Shown in pieces: positions 48,194 through 61,022 of a stretch of 64,000 nucleotides of DNA. Location of the stretch: assembly GCA_027575805.1 (NCBI GenBank), contig JANBPU010000072.1:1-64000 (forward strand), in the 5' to 3' direction. Source of the DNA: Mycoemilia scoparia. Taxonomy: Eukaryota; Kickxellomycota; Kickxellomycetes; Kickxellales; Kickxellaceae. The notes below the pieces were generated by a model that was given only the letters and a program-made list of their open reading frames with translations, made no database searches and was not told the origin of the DNA. The position numbers and the translations under genes were made by a program. Position 1 is the first letter of the stretch. Every line of letters starts with the position of its first letter.

Positions 48194-50203
48194 ATGAAGA
48201 CGAATACGCTATTAGTGGCGATATTTGCCTTCCTCTCACTCATCCTCCTTACTCCCTTCGCTAGCGCCAAGGATAATACTGACAAGGAAGACTATGGCAC
48301 CGTTATTGGCATCGATTTGGGTACTACATACTCTTGCGTTGGTGTTCATCGCAATGGCCGTGTAGAGATCATCGCCAACGAATTGGGTAATCGCATCACT
48401 CCTTCCTATGTTGCTTTCACCAAGGACGGCGAGCGCCTTATTGGTGACTCTGCAAAGAACCAGGCTGCCAACAACCCCGAGAACACCATCTTCGATGCTA
48501 AGCGTTTGATCGGTATGCGCTACAGCGACAAGGCCGTCAAGAAGGACATGAAGCACTGGCCATTCAAGGTTGCCAACAAGAAAGACCGTCCCTACTTTGA
48601 AGTCGATGTCAAGGGCGAGAAGAAGCAGTTCCCTCCTGAGGAAATCTCTGCTATGGTTCTTGGTAAAATGAAGGAAACCGCTGAAGCTTATCTCAACACC
48701 AAGGTCACTCACGCCGTCGTCACTGTTCCTGCTTATTTCAACGATGCTCAGCGTCAGGCTACCAAGGATGCTGGTCAGATCGCTGGTCTTAATGTCCTTC
48801 GTATTGTTAATGAGCCTACTGCTGCTGCTATTGCCTACGGTTTGGACAAGAAGGATGGCGAACGTCACATTCTCGTCTACGATCTTGGTGGTGGTACCTT
48901 TGATGTTTCTCTCCTTTCCATCGATGATGGTATCTTTGAAGTCAAGGCCACCGCTGGTGACACCCATCTTGGTGGTGAGGACTTTGACAACAACCTTGTT
49001 AGCCACTTTGTCAAGCTCTGGAACAAGAAGACCGGTAAGGATGCCCGCAAGGACAAGAAGACCATGGGTAAGTTCAAGCGTGAAGCTGAAAAGGCCAAGC
49101 GTACCTTGTCTTCCCAGATGTCCGTCCGCGTTGAAGTCGAAGCTCTCCAGGACGGCGAGGACTTCTCAGAGACCATCACCCGTGCCAAGTTTGAGGAACT
49201 TAACAACCAGCTCTTCCGTCGCACCCTCAAGCCCGTCGAACAGGTCATCAAAGACTCCGGTCTATCCAAGTCTGAGGTCGATGACATTGTTCTTGTTGGT
49301 GGTTCTACTCGTATTCCCCGTGTTCAGAAGCTTCTTGAAGACTTCTTCGATGGCAAGAAGCCCAACAAGGGCATCAACCCTGATGAAGCCGTTGCCTATG
49401 GTGCTGCTGTCCAAGCTGGTATCCTTTCTGGTCAGAGCAATACTGATGGTCTCCTCCTCCTCGATGTCTGCCCTCTCACTCTTGGTATCGAGACCACTGG
49501 TGGTGTCATGACCAAACTCATTGCCCGTAACACCCAGATCCCTACCAAGAAGTCCCAGATCTTCTCCACTGCCGCTGATAACCAGCAAGTTGTACTCATC
49601 CAGGTCTATGAAGGTGAACGTACTCTTACCAAGGACAACAACCGCCTCGGCAAATTCGAGCTCACCAACATCCCACCTGCCCCACGTGGTGTTCCCCAGA
49701 TTGAAGTCACATTCGAGATTGATGCCAACGGTATCCTCAAGGTTTCTGCCATCGACAAGGGCACTGGTAAGGGAGAGTCCATCACCATCACCAACAACAA
49801 GGGTCGTCTTTCTGAGGAAGAGATCGAGCGCATGGTCCAAGAGGCCGAGAAGTTTGCCGAAGAGGACCGTGAAGTTAAGGAGCGCATTGAATCCAAGAAC
49901 GTCTTTGAACAGTACATCTACACTGTTAAAAGCCAATTCACTGACAGCGACAAGCTTGCTGACAAGGTTGATGAGGATGACAAGAAAGAAGTCATGAAGG
50001 CCATTAAAGAGGCTGAGCAATGGCTCTCTGAAAACGCCGAGGATTCCTCCAAGGATGACATTGATGAGCAGCGCAAGGAGCTCGAATCTATCGTCAAGCC
50101 TGTCATTGAAAAGGTCTATGGGGCCGGTGCTGATTCTGGCAATGATGCTGATGATGAGGCAGATGATGAAGATGACGATGATCTTGGTCACGATGAGCTT
50201 TAA
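48194..50203 (+). CDS. KAR2: ER Hsp70 chaperone BiP/Kar2
   Basis: A single exon of 669 residues. The signal peptide [16 protein letters not shown]... has likely cleavage after ASA near residue 25. The nucleotide-binding domain has [54 protein letters not shown] and [13 protein letters not shown]. The substrate-binding domain begins near [20 protein letters not shown]. The lid is followed by an acidic Asp-rich tail that ends in HDEL, the ER retrieval signal. It folds and holds proteins in the ER lumen, drives post-translational translocation with Sec63, and gates the unfolded protein response. Third-position C/G preference is strong, as expected for an abundant protein. All catalytic motifs are intact. 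Confidence 0.98.
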   Translation: MKTNTLLVAIFAFLSLILLTPFASAKDNTDKEDYGTVIGIDLGTTYSCVGVHRNGRVEIIANELGNRITPSYVAFTKDGERLIGDSAKNQAANNPENTIFDAKRLIGMRYSDKAVKKDMKHWPFKVANKKDRPYFEVDVKGEKKQFPPEEISAMVLGKMKETAEAYLNTKVTHAVVTVPAYFNDAQRQATKDAGQIAGLNVLRIVNEPTAAAIAYGLDKKDGERHILVYDLGGGTFDVSLLSIDDGIFEVKATAGDTHLGGEDFDNNLVSHFVKLWNKKTGKDARKDKKTMGKFKREAEKAKRTLSSQMSVRVEVEALQDGEDFSETITRAKFEELNNQLFRRTLKPVEQVIKDSGLSKSEVDDIVLVGGSTRIPRVQKLLEDFFDGKKPNKGINPDEAVAYGAAVQAGILSGQSNTDGLLLLDVCPLTLGIETTGGVMTKLIARNTQIPTKKSQIFSTAADNQQVVLIQVYEGERTLTKDNNRLGKFELTNIPPAPRGVPQIEVTFEIDANGILKVSAIDKGTGKGESITITNNKGRLSEEEIERMVQEAEKFAEEDREVKERIESKNVFEQYIYTVKSQFTDSDKLADKVDEDDKKEVMKAIKEAEQWLSENAEDSSKDDIDEQRKELESIVKPVIEKVYGAGADSGNDADDEADDEDDDDLGHDEL

Positions 50204-50612
50204 AATGGTTCCATATACCAATACATCATCAAGCGCTCTTTATGAACATCTCGCATATTTAGTATAAAATATGAATTTTATAGTTCCAATTTCCGTTTGA
50301 ATCATACAATCACATAAACTGTCTACATTTTACAACAAGTAAAACAAAATCTTTTATTATATGAAGCTAGCAACATCTTGAATAATTCTGCTGATAACAG
50401 TGACTAGTAAATTTTGATAGAATATTTGAAAAGTGCCCATAATATTAATTTTGATTGGGCAAATTTCTGGGTACTAAAAAAGGCCAGATCAAACCAACAA
50501 GTTCTTCTATTTTGATGTATACTTGGTTTCTGCCTATATAAATATATAAATATAAATATAAACGCAAGGAAGGTTTAGCCTAGTGTGTTAAGTAGTATTA
50601 GAGACGAATAAC
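50204..50612. other. Intergenic region between BiP and TIM54
   Basis: AT-rich spacer with a TATAAATATATAAATATAAA-like run at about 50535-50562, plausibly the TIM54 core promoter. No repeat was recognised. Confidence 0.5.
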
Positions 50613-51857
50613 ATGTGGGCATCAATACGAAGCAAGCTTCCATCACGCAACACATCCTTGGTGTTTGGTACTTTGGGCGGTATAATATCATATCAGTTCT
50701 ACAACAAAAAGCAATCGGCGCGAATTTTAAATGAATTCAAAGAAAAGGCTTCTGCGATAGCCAACGAAACAATGCAGCCTCTTGATGAGGTCAGAAAGGT
50801 CAGAGTCTACATATCGCCCTCACCTGGTGAATTGTCAAATAGCAAGGGCTACTCCCACTGGGAAAAATATATTCTGCCAGTATTCGTTGCTGGTGCGCTT
50901 GATTACGAGCTGGTATTGGTATCTGATAAGGACTCCGAGGGCAAGCCTATTCCAGGAAGCACCCATTCAAGAGTTTGCCAAGACATTGTTGAGGCTAGAA
51001 GAAAGAGGCTTACGTCGGTTAATCCAATTTTGCAGGATATGGTTAACGAGAATAAGCGGAGAAAGTATGTTGAAGAACACGATGGCCAGGAACCACCACA
51101 AAGTAACCAGAATTATTCAGAGGAGTGGAATAAGAGCCCATGGGATCAGGACAAGACAGCTGATAGTGAACCGTTGGATGTAATTACCATTGGTCGACAT
51201 TGCTTTGCAGAGGCAGTCAGTGGCATAAGCGAGGGATTGAATGCATCTCTTAATGACAAGCCCAAGAAGACTGTTGTTGATGATGCTCCACTTCTTTCAG
51301 AAACAGAGATCATCGAAGCCAAGGATAAGGATGCAGATAGCATCAACAGTGTGGGAGCAGCCGTGGTCGACGAAAATCAAGATGCTACAGACGAGAATGC
51401 CAAGAAATCTGACGAGGTACAGTCACCAAACAAGACCGATGAGAACGTGGCCAAAGAAGAAGAAAAGTCTTATCTTCCACAGATGTTCATTGATTATGAT
51501 GAATATGCTCGCCACCAACCTGTTTCTGTTAGAACGCCAGCAATCGGGTATATTTCCCACTATAACTACACTGGTTGGGGATCTATTCCACTTCGTATCT
51601 GGTGGTTCTTTAATGATCAGGAAAACACAAAGTTCTATGGAGAACAGGCTCTAAAGGTTGTGATTGATGCTAAGCGCCCCTGGAGACCTGAAGACAAGCA
51701 TGCTGGTATCGGAGAAGAGCAGATGAATGGGTGGGAAGGTCGTCATGCTGAGGTCGTTTTGGCAAAGAACGTAGAAAAGGACTTGCAGGTTTATGAGACA
51801 CAAGTGTTGGTAGAATCGCCTGATACACCAAAAGATTCCAGTACTAGCTCAAACTAA
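50613..51857 (+). CDS. TIM54: Mitochondrial inner-membrane translocase subunit Tim54
   Basis: A single exon of 414 residues. The N-terminus MWASIRSKLPSRNTSLVFGT is basic with a short hydrophobic stretch (LVFGTLGGIISYQFY), a matrix-facing anchor. Conserved blocks are VRKVRVYISPSPGE, YILPVFVAGALDYELV, DVITIGRHCFAEAVSGISEG, and near the C-terminus IGYISHYNYTGWGSIPLRIW. Tim54 is a fungal-specific part of the TIM22 complex, which inserts carrier proteins into the inner membrane and helps assemble Yme1. A charged Asp/Glu/Lys-rich insert at about 210-290 separates the two conserved halves. Confidence 0.88.
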   Translation: MWASIRSKLPSRNTSLVFGTLGGIISYQFYNKKQSARILNEFKEKASAIANETMQPLDEVRKVRVYISPSPGELSNSKGYSHWEKYILPVFVAGALDYELVLVSDKDSEGKPIPGSTHSRVCQDIVEARRKRLTSVNPILQDMVNENKRRKYVEEHDGQEPPQSNQNYSEEWNKSPWDQDKTADSEPLDVITIGRHCFAEAVSGISEGLNASLNDKPKKTVVDDAPLLSETEIIEAKDKDADSINSVGAAVVDENQDATDENAKKSDEVQSPNKTDENVAKEEEKSYLPQMFIDYDEYARHQPVSVRTPAIGYISHYNYTGWGSIPLRIWWFFNDQENTKFYGEQALKVVIDAKRPWRPEDKHAGIGEEQMNGWEGRHAEVVLAKNVEKDLQVYETQVLVESPDTPKDSSTSSN

Positions 51858-51900
51858 ATGAAAAAGAGTGGTGGTCCCATTACAAATCACAGTTTGACTA

Positions 51901-52022
51901 TATGGGCGATTATTTTTGAAGGGCGAATGTTTACTAGCTAAACTGGGCGTACATTTGGTTGTGATTGCTGCCCCTATAATCGTTGGCCACCAAAAATTAC
52001 TCTTCAAAAATCATTACCTATA
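51901..52022 (+). mobile_element. MITE copy 8
   Basis: The left end TATGGGCGATTATTTTTGAA and right end TCTTCAAAAATCATTACCTA are inverted repeats. The core reads ACATTTGGTTGTGATTGCTG and CCCCTATAATCGTTGGCCAC. It lies 44 bp after the TIM54 stop, probably in its 3' UTR. Confidence 0.9.
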
Positions 52023-53550
52023 TATTTACCAAAAAGTTGGTGTGTTTAAAAGAAAAAACTGCTATAGACAAATATTTATTCTTTCAGCTGTTTTAATCTC
52101 GTCATAGTTTATGTGGAATTTCTATAATAAAAAATTTCAGTAGTTTCAAAATCCTATTAATCTACAAAAAATGATATAATGCCACCAACATTCTAGATTG
52201 ACATCACCAGGATCATTACACATTCCATTTTTGGGTATTTTTTAATTTATAACTTTATTTCAACTAATTAGAGAGGTTTAGATAAATGCAAAGTCACTTT
52301 TCTTATTCTTTTGGGCTCATTTGACTTTGTTCACGTGAATAAAATTGACCCCAAAAACCAAAGTTAATGCGATTTGAATTTTGGGTATCATTCTGTTGTG
52401 ATAAGATTTGCTCTTGAGAAGCTCTGAACTTTGGACCCAAACAGATACAATTTCCTTTAAGCTGTTTAGACATAATAACATGAAGCCATATATTTTTACC
52501 AAAAATATATTTATTATGAGCCTCCAAAGGTAAGAGTGACTGTTGAGTCTATCCAAGCCCAATTTTCGCTTTGATGTAAAACGAAAAGTATTTTTTTGCA
52601 TTATATCTAAACCTTCCTACTAACACAAAAAGGCGTTCATGGAATTTCTATTGATTGGTTTTTGGGTTGTGACTAAGCAAAGTAGTACTATCACTGGTTG
52701 TAAAAATATGGCATTATTGTGCCAAGTACACACGCTTGTTTCTCCAACATCAATATCACCTTGCGGCAGTTAACAAAACGAAAATGGGACATTAAAACAT
52801 TCAGATGTAATTTTTCTTGCATTGCACACATTGGGACTATTAGCCTTACTTGTTTATCCTATCAATGACCACCACTTTTACATACACACAAGTACCAAAA
52901 ATAGTCACCTGTCTTTATACTGCATATTTTCAGCAAAAGCTATTTCATAATAACAACAAGAGATCTTTTCTTGAATAGGTTGACAACCACAACGACTTGT
53001 AAGTTCAAAATGTTGTTGGGAGAGAGGTCACTAGGTTTTGGCGTGCATACTCATCTGCACATCTTGCATGTCACAAGTCTTAGCGGGAATTCTCTCGCTC
53101 ATCTATTCCATAAGTTCCCTTTCTACTAGTTCCTATTTTGTTCAATGGATTTTCTCTGTAGAGGTGCTCCACACATGAGCGACAGCCGGTTCCGCCATTA
53201 CTCTGGATGTGGGGACTCAGAATGATCAAGTGCTTTAATGATTTTGGGTTTTATCTGTCACTTGTTCTCTCACGCGTTCTTTTCTTGGCAGCTGTCGACA
53301 ACAAATGTTCAAATACAGAAATAACTATATCTCTTCATATATCGATATATTTTGCTAAAGAAAAACATGGCAGAGCCGTCGTGTTGTACATACTGTATCT
53401 CTTGCTTCCTTGTCTGGCTCAAGCATACCAAGATTCTTCCAATAAGAAATGAGGTGTCATTTGTTTGATTTCGGGGTTTACGCCCTGTGTGCTGCATACA
53501 CAAGTAAACTCTGCGGCTGCTTCAAAAGAAAAGGTGGTGCTCCAGTGAAT

Positions 53551-53574
53551 ATGTATGTATGTATGTATGTATGT
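53551..53574. repeat. TGTA tetranucleotide microsatellite
   Basis: Six units of ATGT/TGTA about 190 bp upstream of the Gag-MATH start codon. Confidence 0.85.
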
Positions 53575-53765
53575 ACATATGTGCGTACAAGTGGGCAGAC
53601 AAAAAGATATAAATATAAGCCAGCGCCAAGTCATATTGAGCACTGCTTTTTTGAATTTTTTTCTGCACATTTTCCACTTTGTATTATTTGTATCCAAATT
53701 CCTTTTGGTATACCTATTTCGATATACATAGATATTGATGAGTTTTTCATTGCTGACTGTTCCGG

Positions 53766-55987
53766 ATGTCAAACGATCCAGCACAGCAGCAGTTACATTC
53801 AGCATCCCAAATAACGATAACAGACCACAGCAGTAACAACAATAATAGAAACGCTTTAAAGGCAAGTCCGAATACTAGACCTGTTGGTAATAATGTAGAT
53901 CCTTCTCGTAGAGAGTCGGGTATATTACTGTCACAGCCAGGGGGATTAAAAGTACCAGGAACTCAATCTCCACAAAGGGATGCCAAGAAATCCCCACTTC
54001 ATAGACAAACAGTAGTCAGTTCACGTGGATTACTTCAAAAATTCGATATAACGTCACTCGTAGCGGCTTTAGACAATAATACCGACATATTGGAATCCGT
54101 GACTAGATTGTCTCTTAGTTCGCAAAGCACTCTTCCATCATCATCATCATCTCCTCGATCCAGCAGATCTCGAAGGGGATCGACGCTTTCCGTGATAAAT
54201 GTTTCTAATACAAGGGGAATAGACAATGGGTCAAACGGCAATTTGCCACATCGTCAAAACGAAAATTTATCAAATATATCAGACGTGCTATCCCCAACGC
54301 AAGAACAACAAGCAACAACCAGTGGGCAAAGTACCACATCTACATCTAAAAATACACATCCACGACAAATAGCTTCTGCTCATAGCAATGGCACGAGATC
54401 ATCACGACTTCCAGTCCCATCGACCTTATTTTATGGCACACCATCCCAATCCCCATACCACTGGATCCAATACTATGAAGAATTTGCTGACTCGCTTGGT
54501 TGGTCAGACCAATCCAAAATAGAACGAGTAATGCTATGTTTACGTAAAAAGGCACTAAATTGGTTCAGTGAGCAAGAAGTTCTTGAAAAAAATTGGTCAT
54601 GGTCAAAATTCAAACAAGAGTTTATCCAAAACGCCGGGGAAAATGAATCCAAATTTCCAAAAATTTCTCATTTGGTTCATGCTTTAGATCAACTAGGTCT
54701 TGGCCATAATAAAGTCGAGAGCGGAAATGACCATGGTGGTGGCTCGCAGGATTCTTCATCTCATGAGCAGCCTCAACACCAGAAGCAGCATCAGTTTGTT
54801 TTTGACCAGTTGTTTCAGCTTGGAAGGATCGGGATTGAATTGGCGGCTCTTCTTTGGGTTCCTGCCTTAGCTCCAATGATAGATTCTCACGCTTGGATGG
54901 AAATGATGCTGCCATATTTAGCAAAAGATACCAAGATTTGGTTAAAATCAATTAAAAAGGAATACGAAAAAAGAAAACGATTAAAGAATAAACAAGAAGC
55001 CAATGCTCCCCCTCATATTATTAGCGCCCACAATGACAATAGCAACTACTATACCAGCGCTAATAATGATAGCGGGATTCATTACGAAGATATTGATAAT
55101 GGCGGCAGTAGTTTCCAAATTGATAATGGGACAAATATTATAGTTGCACCAGCATTTCCCGAACCAAGTAGTAGCAAAAATATGGATAACAATCAGGAAC
55201 AGATGGTAGTTGAAGATTATGATTTCAGTGGTGTTCCAATGGTTGATTCATTAAGCATTCTTGACACAAACAAATTTATGGCAAAGCATTTAAAATCATA
55301 CAAATACCATTCAGTAGCCAGTAGCCAAATAACCGAAATTCCGGATTGCGAAGATTATCACTGGCTAATAAGTGACTGGACTGATGAACAAAATCAATAC
55401 AGTCCATATTTCTATATTCACGACGAAATATTGTAAGTATTTAAATGTGCTAATATAGACATCAATATTTCCAAATAGCTAAACGATTGTCTTGCTCACG
55501 AATTTTAATTGTGTTAATGTGTGTAGTGCAATGAAAATACGAACAAACTTTTGCGAAGAATCTGGCCTATTTTATATTGGTTTATATTTGGTTCCTTACA
55601 AGCTATCAAGGGATATAAAGGTTACATTTTCAATGATATTATCGAGTTATAAATATCCAAACATTTACATTCAGCACAGTACGTATAGACTTCTGATCAA
55701 TCAACTCCACAATTGAAATAATTTAGCCATACTTTCCTAATACTACTATTAATGTCGCATTTTTATTTATGATAGATGCCTCTCGGGTATTTGATAAAAA
55801 AGGCGGGGTAGGGTGGGGATGGGATAGATTTACTGAATTAAGAGCCCTTCATGAGCCAGTTTTAACTGAAATCGGATCGCCAACAACATCTCATCGGAGT
55901 TCAAATATTGGACCAAGTCACATTATGATTGAAAATGACAGATTACGAGTTAGTACAATTTGGACATCAGAAGAATATCAATTATAA
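53766..55987 (+). CDS. Gag-capsid-like plus MATH-domain fusion protein
   Basis: Three exons, 53766-55432, 55527-55678 and 55776-55987, give 676 residues with GT-AG introns of 94 and 97 nt. The N-terminal 215 residues are Ser/Gln/Asn-rich and disordered. Residues 222-290 match the retrotransposon Gag pattern (retrotrans_gag type): FYGTPSQSPYHWIQYYEEFA, GWSDQSKIERVMLCLRKKAL, NWFSEQEV, then WSWSKFKQEFIQ. No zinc knuckle, protease or reverse transcriptase follows, so it looks domesticated. A hydrophobic helix region and Asn-rich linker come next. The last 145 residues, from YHWLISDWTDEQ, have the MATH order: Y-SPYF, MKIRTNF, GLFYIGLYLVPYKL, VTFSMILSSYK, VGWGWDRFTELRAL, NDRLRVSTIW. MATH domains bind protein partners such as TRAF or ubiquitin enzymes. 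Function is unknown. The gene converges with TFC4. Confidence 0.75.
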
Positions 55988-56164
55988 TAATAACTAGAGG
56001 TTTTAATCTCTCTCTTCTTTTTCTAATTTTTTGAAAAACAACAAAAACAAAACAAAAATTAAATATTTCATTATTGTGATTATACAATTGATGTAAATAA
56101 CAATAACAACAATAATAATAAAAAACAAATAAACACTAAAAATAGTAAAATTAATAATAATGAA

Positions 56165-59100
56165 TTAGATGACGCAATAGCGTTCTAATAGTATTTGTGC
56201 TAAGCCCATTGCCCCACTGGCAGTGTAAATGTTGGCCAAGTTGTATGCTGCTTCTCGACAAATATCTTGATTATCTGGCTCAATTTCAACTACATCCGTA
56301 GTCGAGTATATGTCGCATTCGCTATCGTTTTCGTTCCGGTTTTTTGCAAGTGGTGACAATTCAAGTGCCCTTTCATAAAACCTTACAGCCAAGTAGTTCA
56401 AGTCTATTTACAGATAAATATACAGTTTGTTGTAAGCCATGCATTCAACAGCTATTATAATCCAACTCATATTGGGTAGAAATGTTTTATACATGCAATA
56501 CTTACTGAGTTGATGGAATGAACGGCCAACATTATAAGCAACTTCTTGGGACTTTATCCACCTAAGGTCATTGAAATCGATGTCTGGATTGTCCTTTCTG
56601 GAAATGTCTCCGCCGCCCCCATCAGCACCTTGATTGGCTTTTTCTATAAACTCCTTGTTTCTTAGAACAGCATATCTCATAATATAGCCATAGCCCTGCA
56701 TGATGAGCAATTGTCTGTTATCCGACTTGCGAGTCATTGCCCTAGATATGTACGATAGACCCAGTGACAGACACAGGGTCGAGTTGTCAGGATCAATTGC
56801 AAGTGCTCTGGTGTAATGCATTGTCGAAAACATATAGGAACGTGTACACGTTGTGATGTTTCCACTGACAATACGAATAGCCATAATATCATCTTTGGTA
56901 GCCTTATGTTGTTCATTAAGTCCATTTGGCTGAATTTTTACAGGTATGTTGAACCCAAATACTGGATTGAGCTGACCTATTCGTGGATCTGGTGGTGGAA
57001 GCTGGTTTAGTTTGGTAGGCACTTGAATTCCTTTTGAGCTTTCGATTTCATCAACCCCATAGTCTTTTTCTTTATCAGGGAACTTGTATGTTGGGTGATC
57101 AAGGTTGGGCTTCTGTTGCGCCTTGGCATACTGCCCCAAAATATCTTTTGATGGGCCATTTCCTTTTTGTTCTCCTGTTGGGGTTTGAATTGGTGTAATG
57201 CTGCCTTCACCAGCATTCGATTTTTCTTGCTTCAATATTTGTTCACATAGGGTCACTTGTCTTCGCAAGAATTTGTATGATAGTCCAGAGGCAAAGCACG
57301 TCATTGCATCAGTACTATAGGAAAGCATGGCAGAGTATATACGATACACAAGCTTGTGTGTGGGTCTATTGCCACAGAAATATCGAATGGCCTCGTATGC
57401 CTGGTAAAAGTCTTCTGCCCTTGTGCTTATTAAGAAGATCATGATTTTCAGGGTAGTGAGCTTTTCTGGATTGTGGTAGAATACATTTGCATTAGATAGC
57501 GTTTCCAGAACTGAACAAGCTTCGGAAGCTTGTTCGGATAAAGCCAAAGTAATTGCAAAGTTCATAAGAACCTTAAACCACTCATCGAACGAATATCCGC
57601 GGAATGTAGTTGGGAGAGGATCGTTGGTGCCCAGAAGCGCATCAATCACTGCCTTAGTTTCGCTGTTGCTTGGTCTGTCTTCAATATCCATAGCAGATGA
57701 TGATGGCACTCTGTTGCCGAGGCCGCCTTTCTTGACTTTGATCTTATTCAGCAGTCTTTGGTAGCGATTGACCAAGTCCTTATTCCCCCCACCACTGTCC
57801 TTTTTTGTATCGTACAGGTCGTCACTTTCATCAAAGACCGGGTCCTTATTCATTGCCCAGTTTCGCAACACAGTTCGATAACCTGTGAACGGTTTGCTGC
57901 GATCAGAAGTATAAAATGCAGGCATTGTGCGCCAGTCATCAAATAGTCTTCGAGCCACAATGCAATAACTGCGACGGGCTTGCTCGTCATCATGTATCTT
58001 CCCCTCAAGCGTCTTTATCTTCATAAATACCATATCTGCATCCTGCTTTGCCAGCATATGTCTCCGCCTCTCATTTTCTCGTGCCTTTAATTTCAGGCTC
58101 AATATCTTTCTGCGCTTATTCTTGCGAATTTTAACTATGTCCTCATCTGCGTTTTCCTTTAGGGATTGGGTATTCAGCAAAGCCTCCGATTCATTTTCAA
58201 CCATTTCTGCCAGCCGTATTTTTTCTTCAGTTATCTCCTTCTGGATTTCGTTATACTCCGCATCATTCCATAGCTCGGGCTGTGCACCATATGTGTTTTC
58301 AGAAGGCTTGGCTTGCGAATTCTTGTGTCTCTGTACCCAAATATTCTCAATTTCATGCAAGCACTTTTGGGCATCCTCATTTTTTTCAAGTTTAACATAC
58401 AGCTCACATAGATCTAGTCGCAGACCAATATCACCTGGCTCTGATTCGATAGACCTGTTTAGGAAGTAAAGTGCATTATCGTAGTCTTCCAGGTTAATAA
58501 AGCAGCTTGCAAGTTTTGGCCAAATTTCTGGGTTTTCGCCATTATCAAGTGTATCAAGCTTTTTGTATAATTCGACACCCATCTCCATTTGACCTTGAGT
58601 TATGAGGGTCTCGCCCAAATCGTAGTACAAATCCGAATAGCTTTCAATGGGCAGCCGGTATAGATAGTTGATGTGATTTTTTCCGGACTCATGTTGACCC
58701 AGCATTATACGGCATTGCGCCAGCTTTATTCTAAGCTCAATGGGTAAAGGGTTGCCAGCAAATGTATTTTGGTCAATAGCGGGTGTAGTCTCGTCCATGG
58801 ATTCACCATCTTGTGGTCCCACAGCTGGATCATAATCCAAGTATTCCTGGTCTAGCTCATCGTCAAGCATAACATCGTCCCATTGAGTCTGTTCACCTCG
58901 GCCTTGAATGAAACGAGAGCCTCTTTTTATGTCAACTATGGCTTCCTCGAACTTGGATTTCATCATTCGCATTTCAATTAATATGTTGATATCTGAGTAG
59001 GTATAACCATCGATCTCCTCAAGAGGTACCGTAGCCCCATCAGTGTATTTGCCAAGCTTCTTTTTGTGTCGTCTTCTAGTTTCCTTGATTGCCTCCTTAT

Positions 59101-60770
59101 CGTAGTGTGCCATTACACTTTCAATCCATTTGATTGGCAAATTGATACTGTTTTTGTGGTGAACCAATATTGGTGCGGCTTCTCGAATATATTGTAAATT
59201 GTGTGGATATGCCTTTATCAACTTTTTGTATCCTTCGCAGGCAGCCTTGAACTCTTCCAGCTCAACAGCAAGGGCGGTGCGGTCTTTCCATGCTTCCAAG
59301 TCATTAACATCGGCTCTGACAGATTTAGTAAGGCAGTACAGCGCCTGCTCTTTGAGTTTCCTTTGGGCACTTCCCATGGTAGCTGAAGAGCCATCCTCTC
59401 CCTGCTCTGCCACCTTCTCAGCCTGCTCTAATGTAAGCAAGGCAACACGCTTCCAGTTTCCTCCGTCTCTTGGTGTAAGATGTGCGGCAACAAGCATAAT
59501 CTTTATTGCCAGATCTATATTCCCTTCCTCCTCTCTAATAAGTGCCAGTGTATTCCAGGCTTGGAGCACTTTGGGATCCTGGCGAATGACCTCCTGGAGT
59601 AATGGGACAGCTTTATCAAACTCTTGATTAACATAATGTTTGTTGGCCTCTCCCATCAGGATTTGAAGCTCCTGGCTGAGCTTTTTGGCGGCTGCTCGTT
59701 TAAATACTTTGGCCTTTGATTTCTTTTTGGTCTTCCGCCCGATACCAGAGAATTCGCGAATGATATCATCAAATCCTGAAGCTGAAGTAAACAACGCATC
59801 CATCTCTCCATCGGAGTTGTCGCTAAGACTAGTGTATGCATCAGATTCTTCTCCACCTCCATCTCCTATTTCATCGTCTTCATCGTCCACTTCTTCTGTT
59901 TGGACATAGTCTTCATCTCTATCGTCTTCAATTTCCACATCCATGAGATCTGAATATTCATCTTCGGACCCTTCGCTCATCAGCATTGGCATTTTCTTGG
60001 TTCTTTGCCTGAGTCCTATCGTGCTTTTTTTGGTCAGTGTTGGTGAAAGAAGACTTTCGTCAATGCTTTCGCCATCTTCATCGTCATCGCCATCTTCATA
60101 TGGAATACCCATATCGTACCTAACATCATCACGGGAAACTCCATAAAAATTGAAGTTATCGGGCTGGATAGAAAAATCCATATCTGTTCCAACGTCACCG
60201 GGCTGAAATTCATAGGCGGATTGGTCTAGTGAGCTTCTAATTCCATGTATAGCTTTTGAACCATAAAAACCACCATGGTATGTACTTGGAGCAAGGAATG
60301 TACCATCTGTGTTAGATGAGGTATGTTGGCTCGTTGATGCTTCTTGGTGTGTTTCGTTAATTGCACTTGCTGCTCTTTTTGCGGCTTTAATGACATTTCT
60401 ATGATAAAGAATTACAATCAAATGCTTGTTAATTATGTAGATATTTGTTTGAGAAACTTTTCATTATACATAATTGAAATAGAAGAACGAAAATTACTCG
60501 AGGTGTTCTTTATCTAGGCTCAATTCATTTGTGTTTAGGCCGTCATCTATTGCGATGTTATCAACTTCCATAGTTACGTCGTTCACGGTTTGTTGAACTA
60601 TTAATGTGTTACATTTAAAGATAAAAATGGCAAAGATATAGCTAGTATTAAAGCCCTGGAGTGTATTTTGTGTTTGATAAAGTTAAGTAAGGTATATAAA
60701 ATTAAATTATACCGTTCATACCATTTGATTCCAGCTTATCTTTGTTCTTTGGCTCTTTTGAAGTCGACAT
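56165..60770 (-). CDS. TFC4: TFIIIC TPR subunit Tfc4/GTF3C3
   Basis: Four exons on the minus strand, 60770-60722, 60597-60498, 60398-56506 and 56403-56165, give 1426 residues; junctions are GT-AG and in frame. The first 250 residues are acidic and disordered (YVQTEEVDDEDDEIGDGGGE). A basic KKKSKAKVFKRAAAKKL precedes the TPR array, which starts LMGEANKHYVNQEFDKAVPL and includes LQAWNTLALIREEEGNIDLA and WPKLASCFINLEDYDNALY. The C-terminal TPRs end AAYNLANIYTASGAMGLAQI. Known role: the TFIIIC subunit that recruits TFIIIB at tRNA and 5S genes. It is longer than yeast Tfc4 (about 1025) and human GTF3C3 (886), chiefly through the acidic N-terminus and charged linkers. Exons 1, 2 and 4 are short and lie outside the main open frame. 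Confidence 0.9.
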
Positions 60771-61022
60771 GACTATACAATAATATTTTTAAACGAAATA
60801 GGTTATAAGCAATCAAGATCTGCATGACATCCCGATTTAACAATAATATTGATAATGTGATGTCACCCCTAATTATGGTTTCAAAAATCCAAAAATAGAA
60901 ATTTTTGTGTTGGAATTTGAAGACTTTAAATTTAAAAGTAGCCATAATTCTTTTACTCACACTTAACAGGATAATATCAGTTAAGAGGTAGCCTGTTATA
61001 TACCGAAATAAGAGAAATAACA

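Larger units (their letters stand above)
51858..53765. other. Intergenic region with a MITE and a tetranucleotide repeat
   Basis: About 1.9 kb. Contains MITE copy 8 (51901-52022) and a TGTA repeat (53551-53574). Two overlapping minus-strand frames at 52303-52601 have an Asn/Gln-rich end but no recognisable domain. The last 300 bp are the promoter of the Gag-MATH gene. Confidence 0.5.

Noticed and set aside
48236..50221. Long antisense frames opposite BiP (256 and 319 codons)
   Set aside because: These are antisense shadows of a strongly codon-biased gene, with no start context or domain.
52303..52601. Two overlapping minus-strand frames with an Asn/Gln-rich end
   Set aside because: They could be an exon of an unrecognised gene, but I could not join them to other exons and saw no domain.
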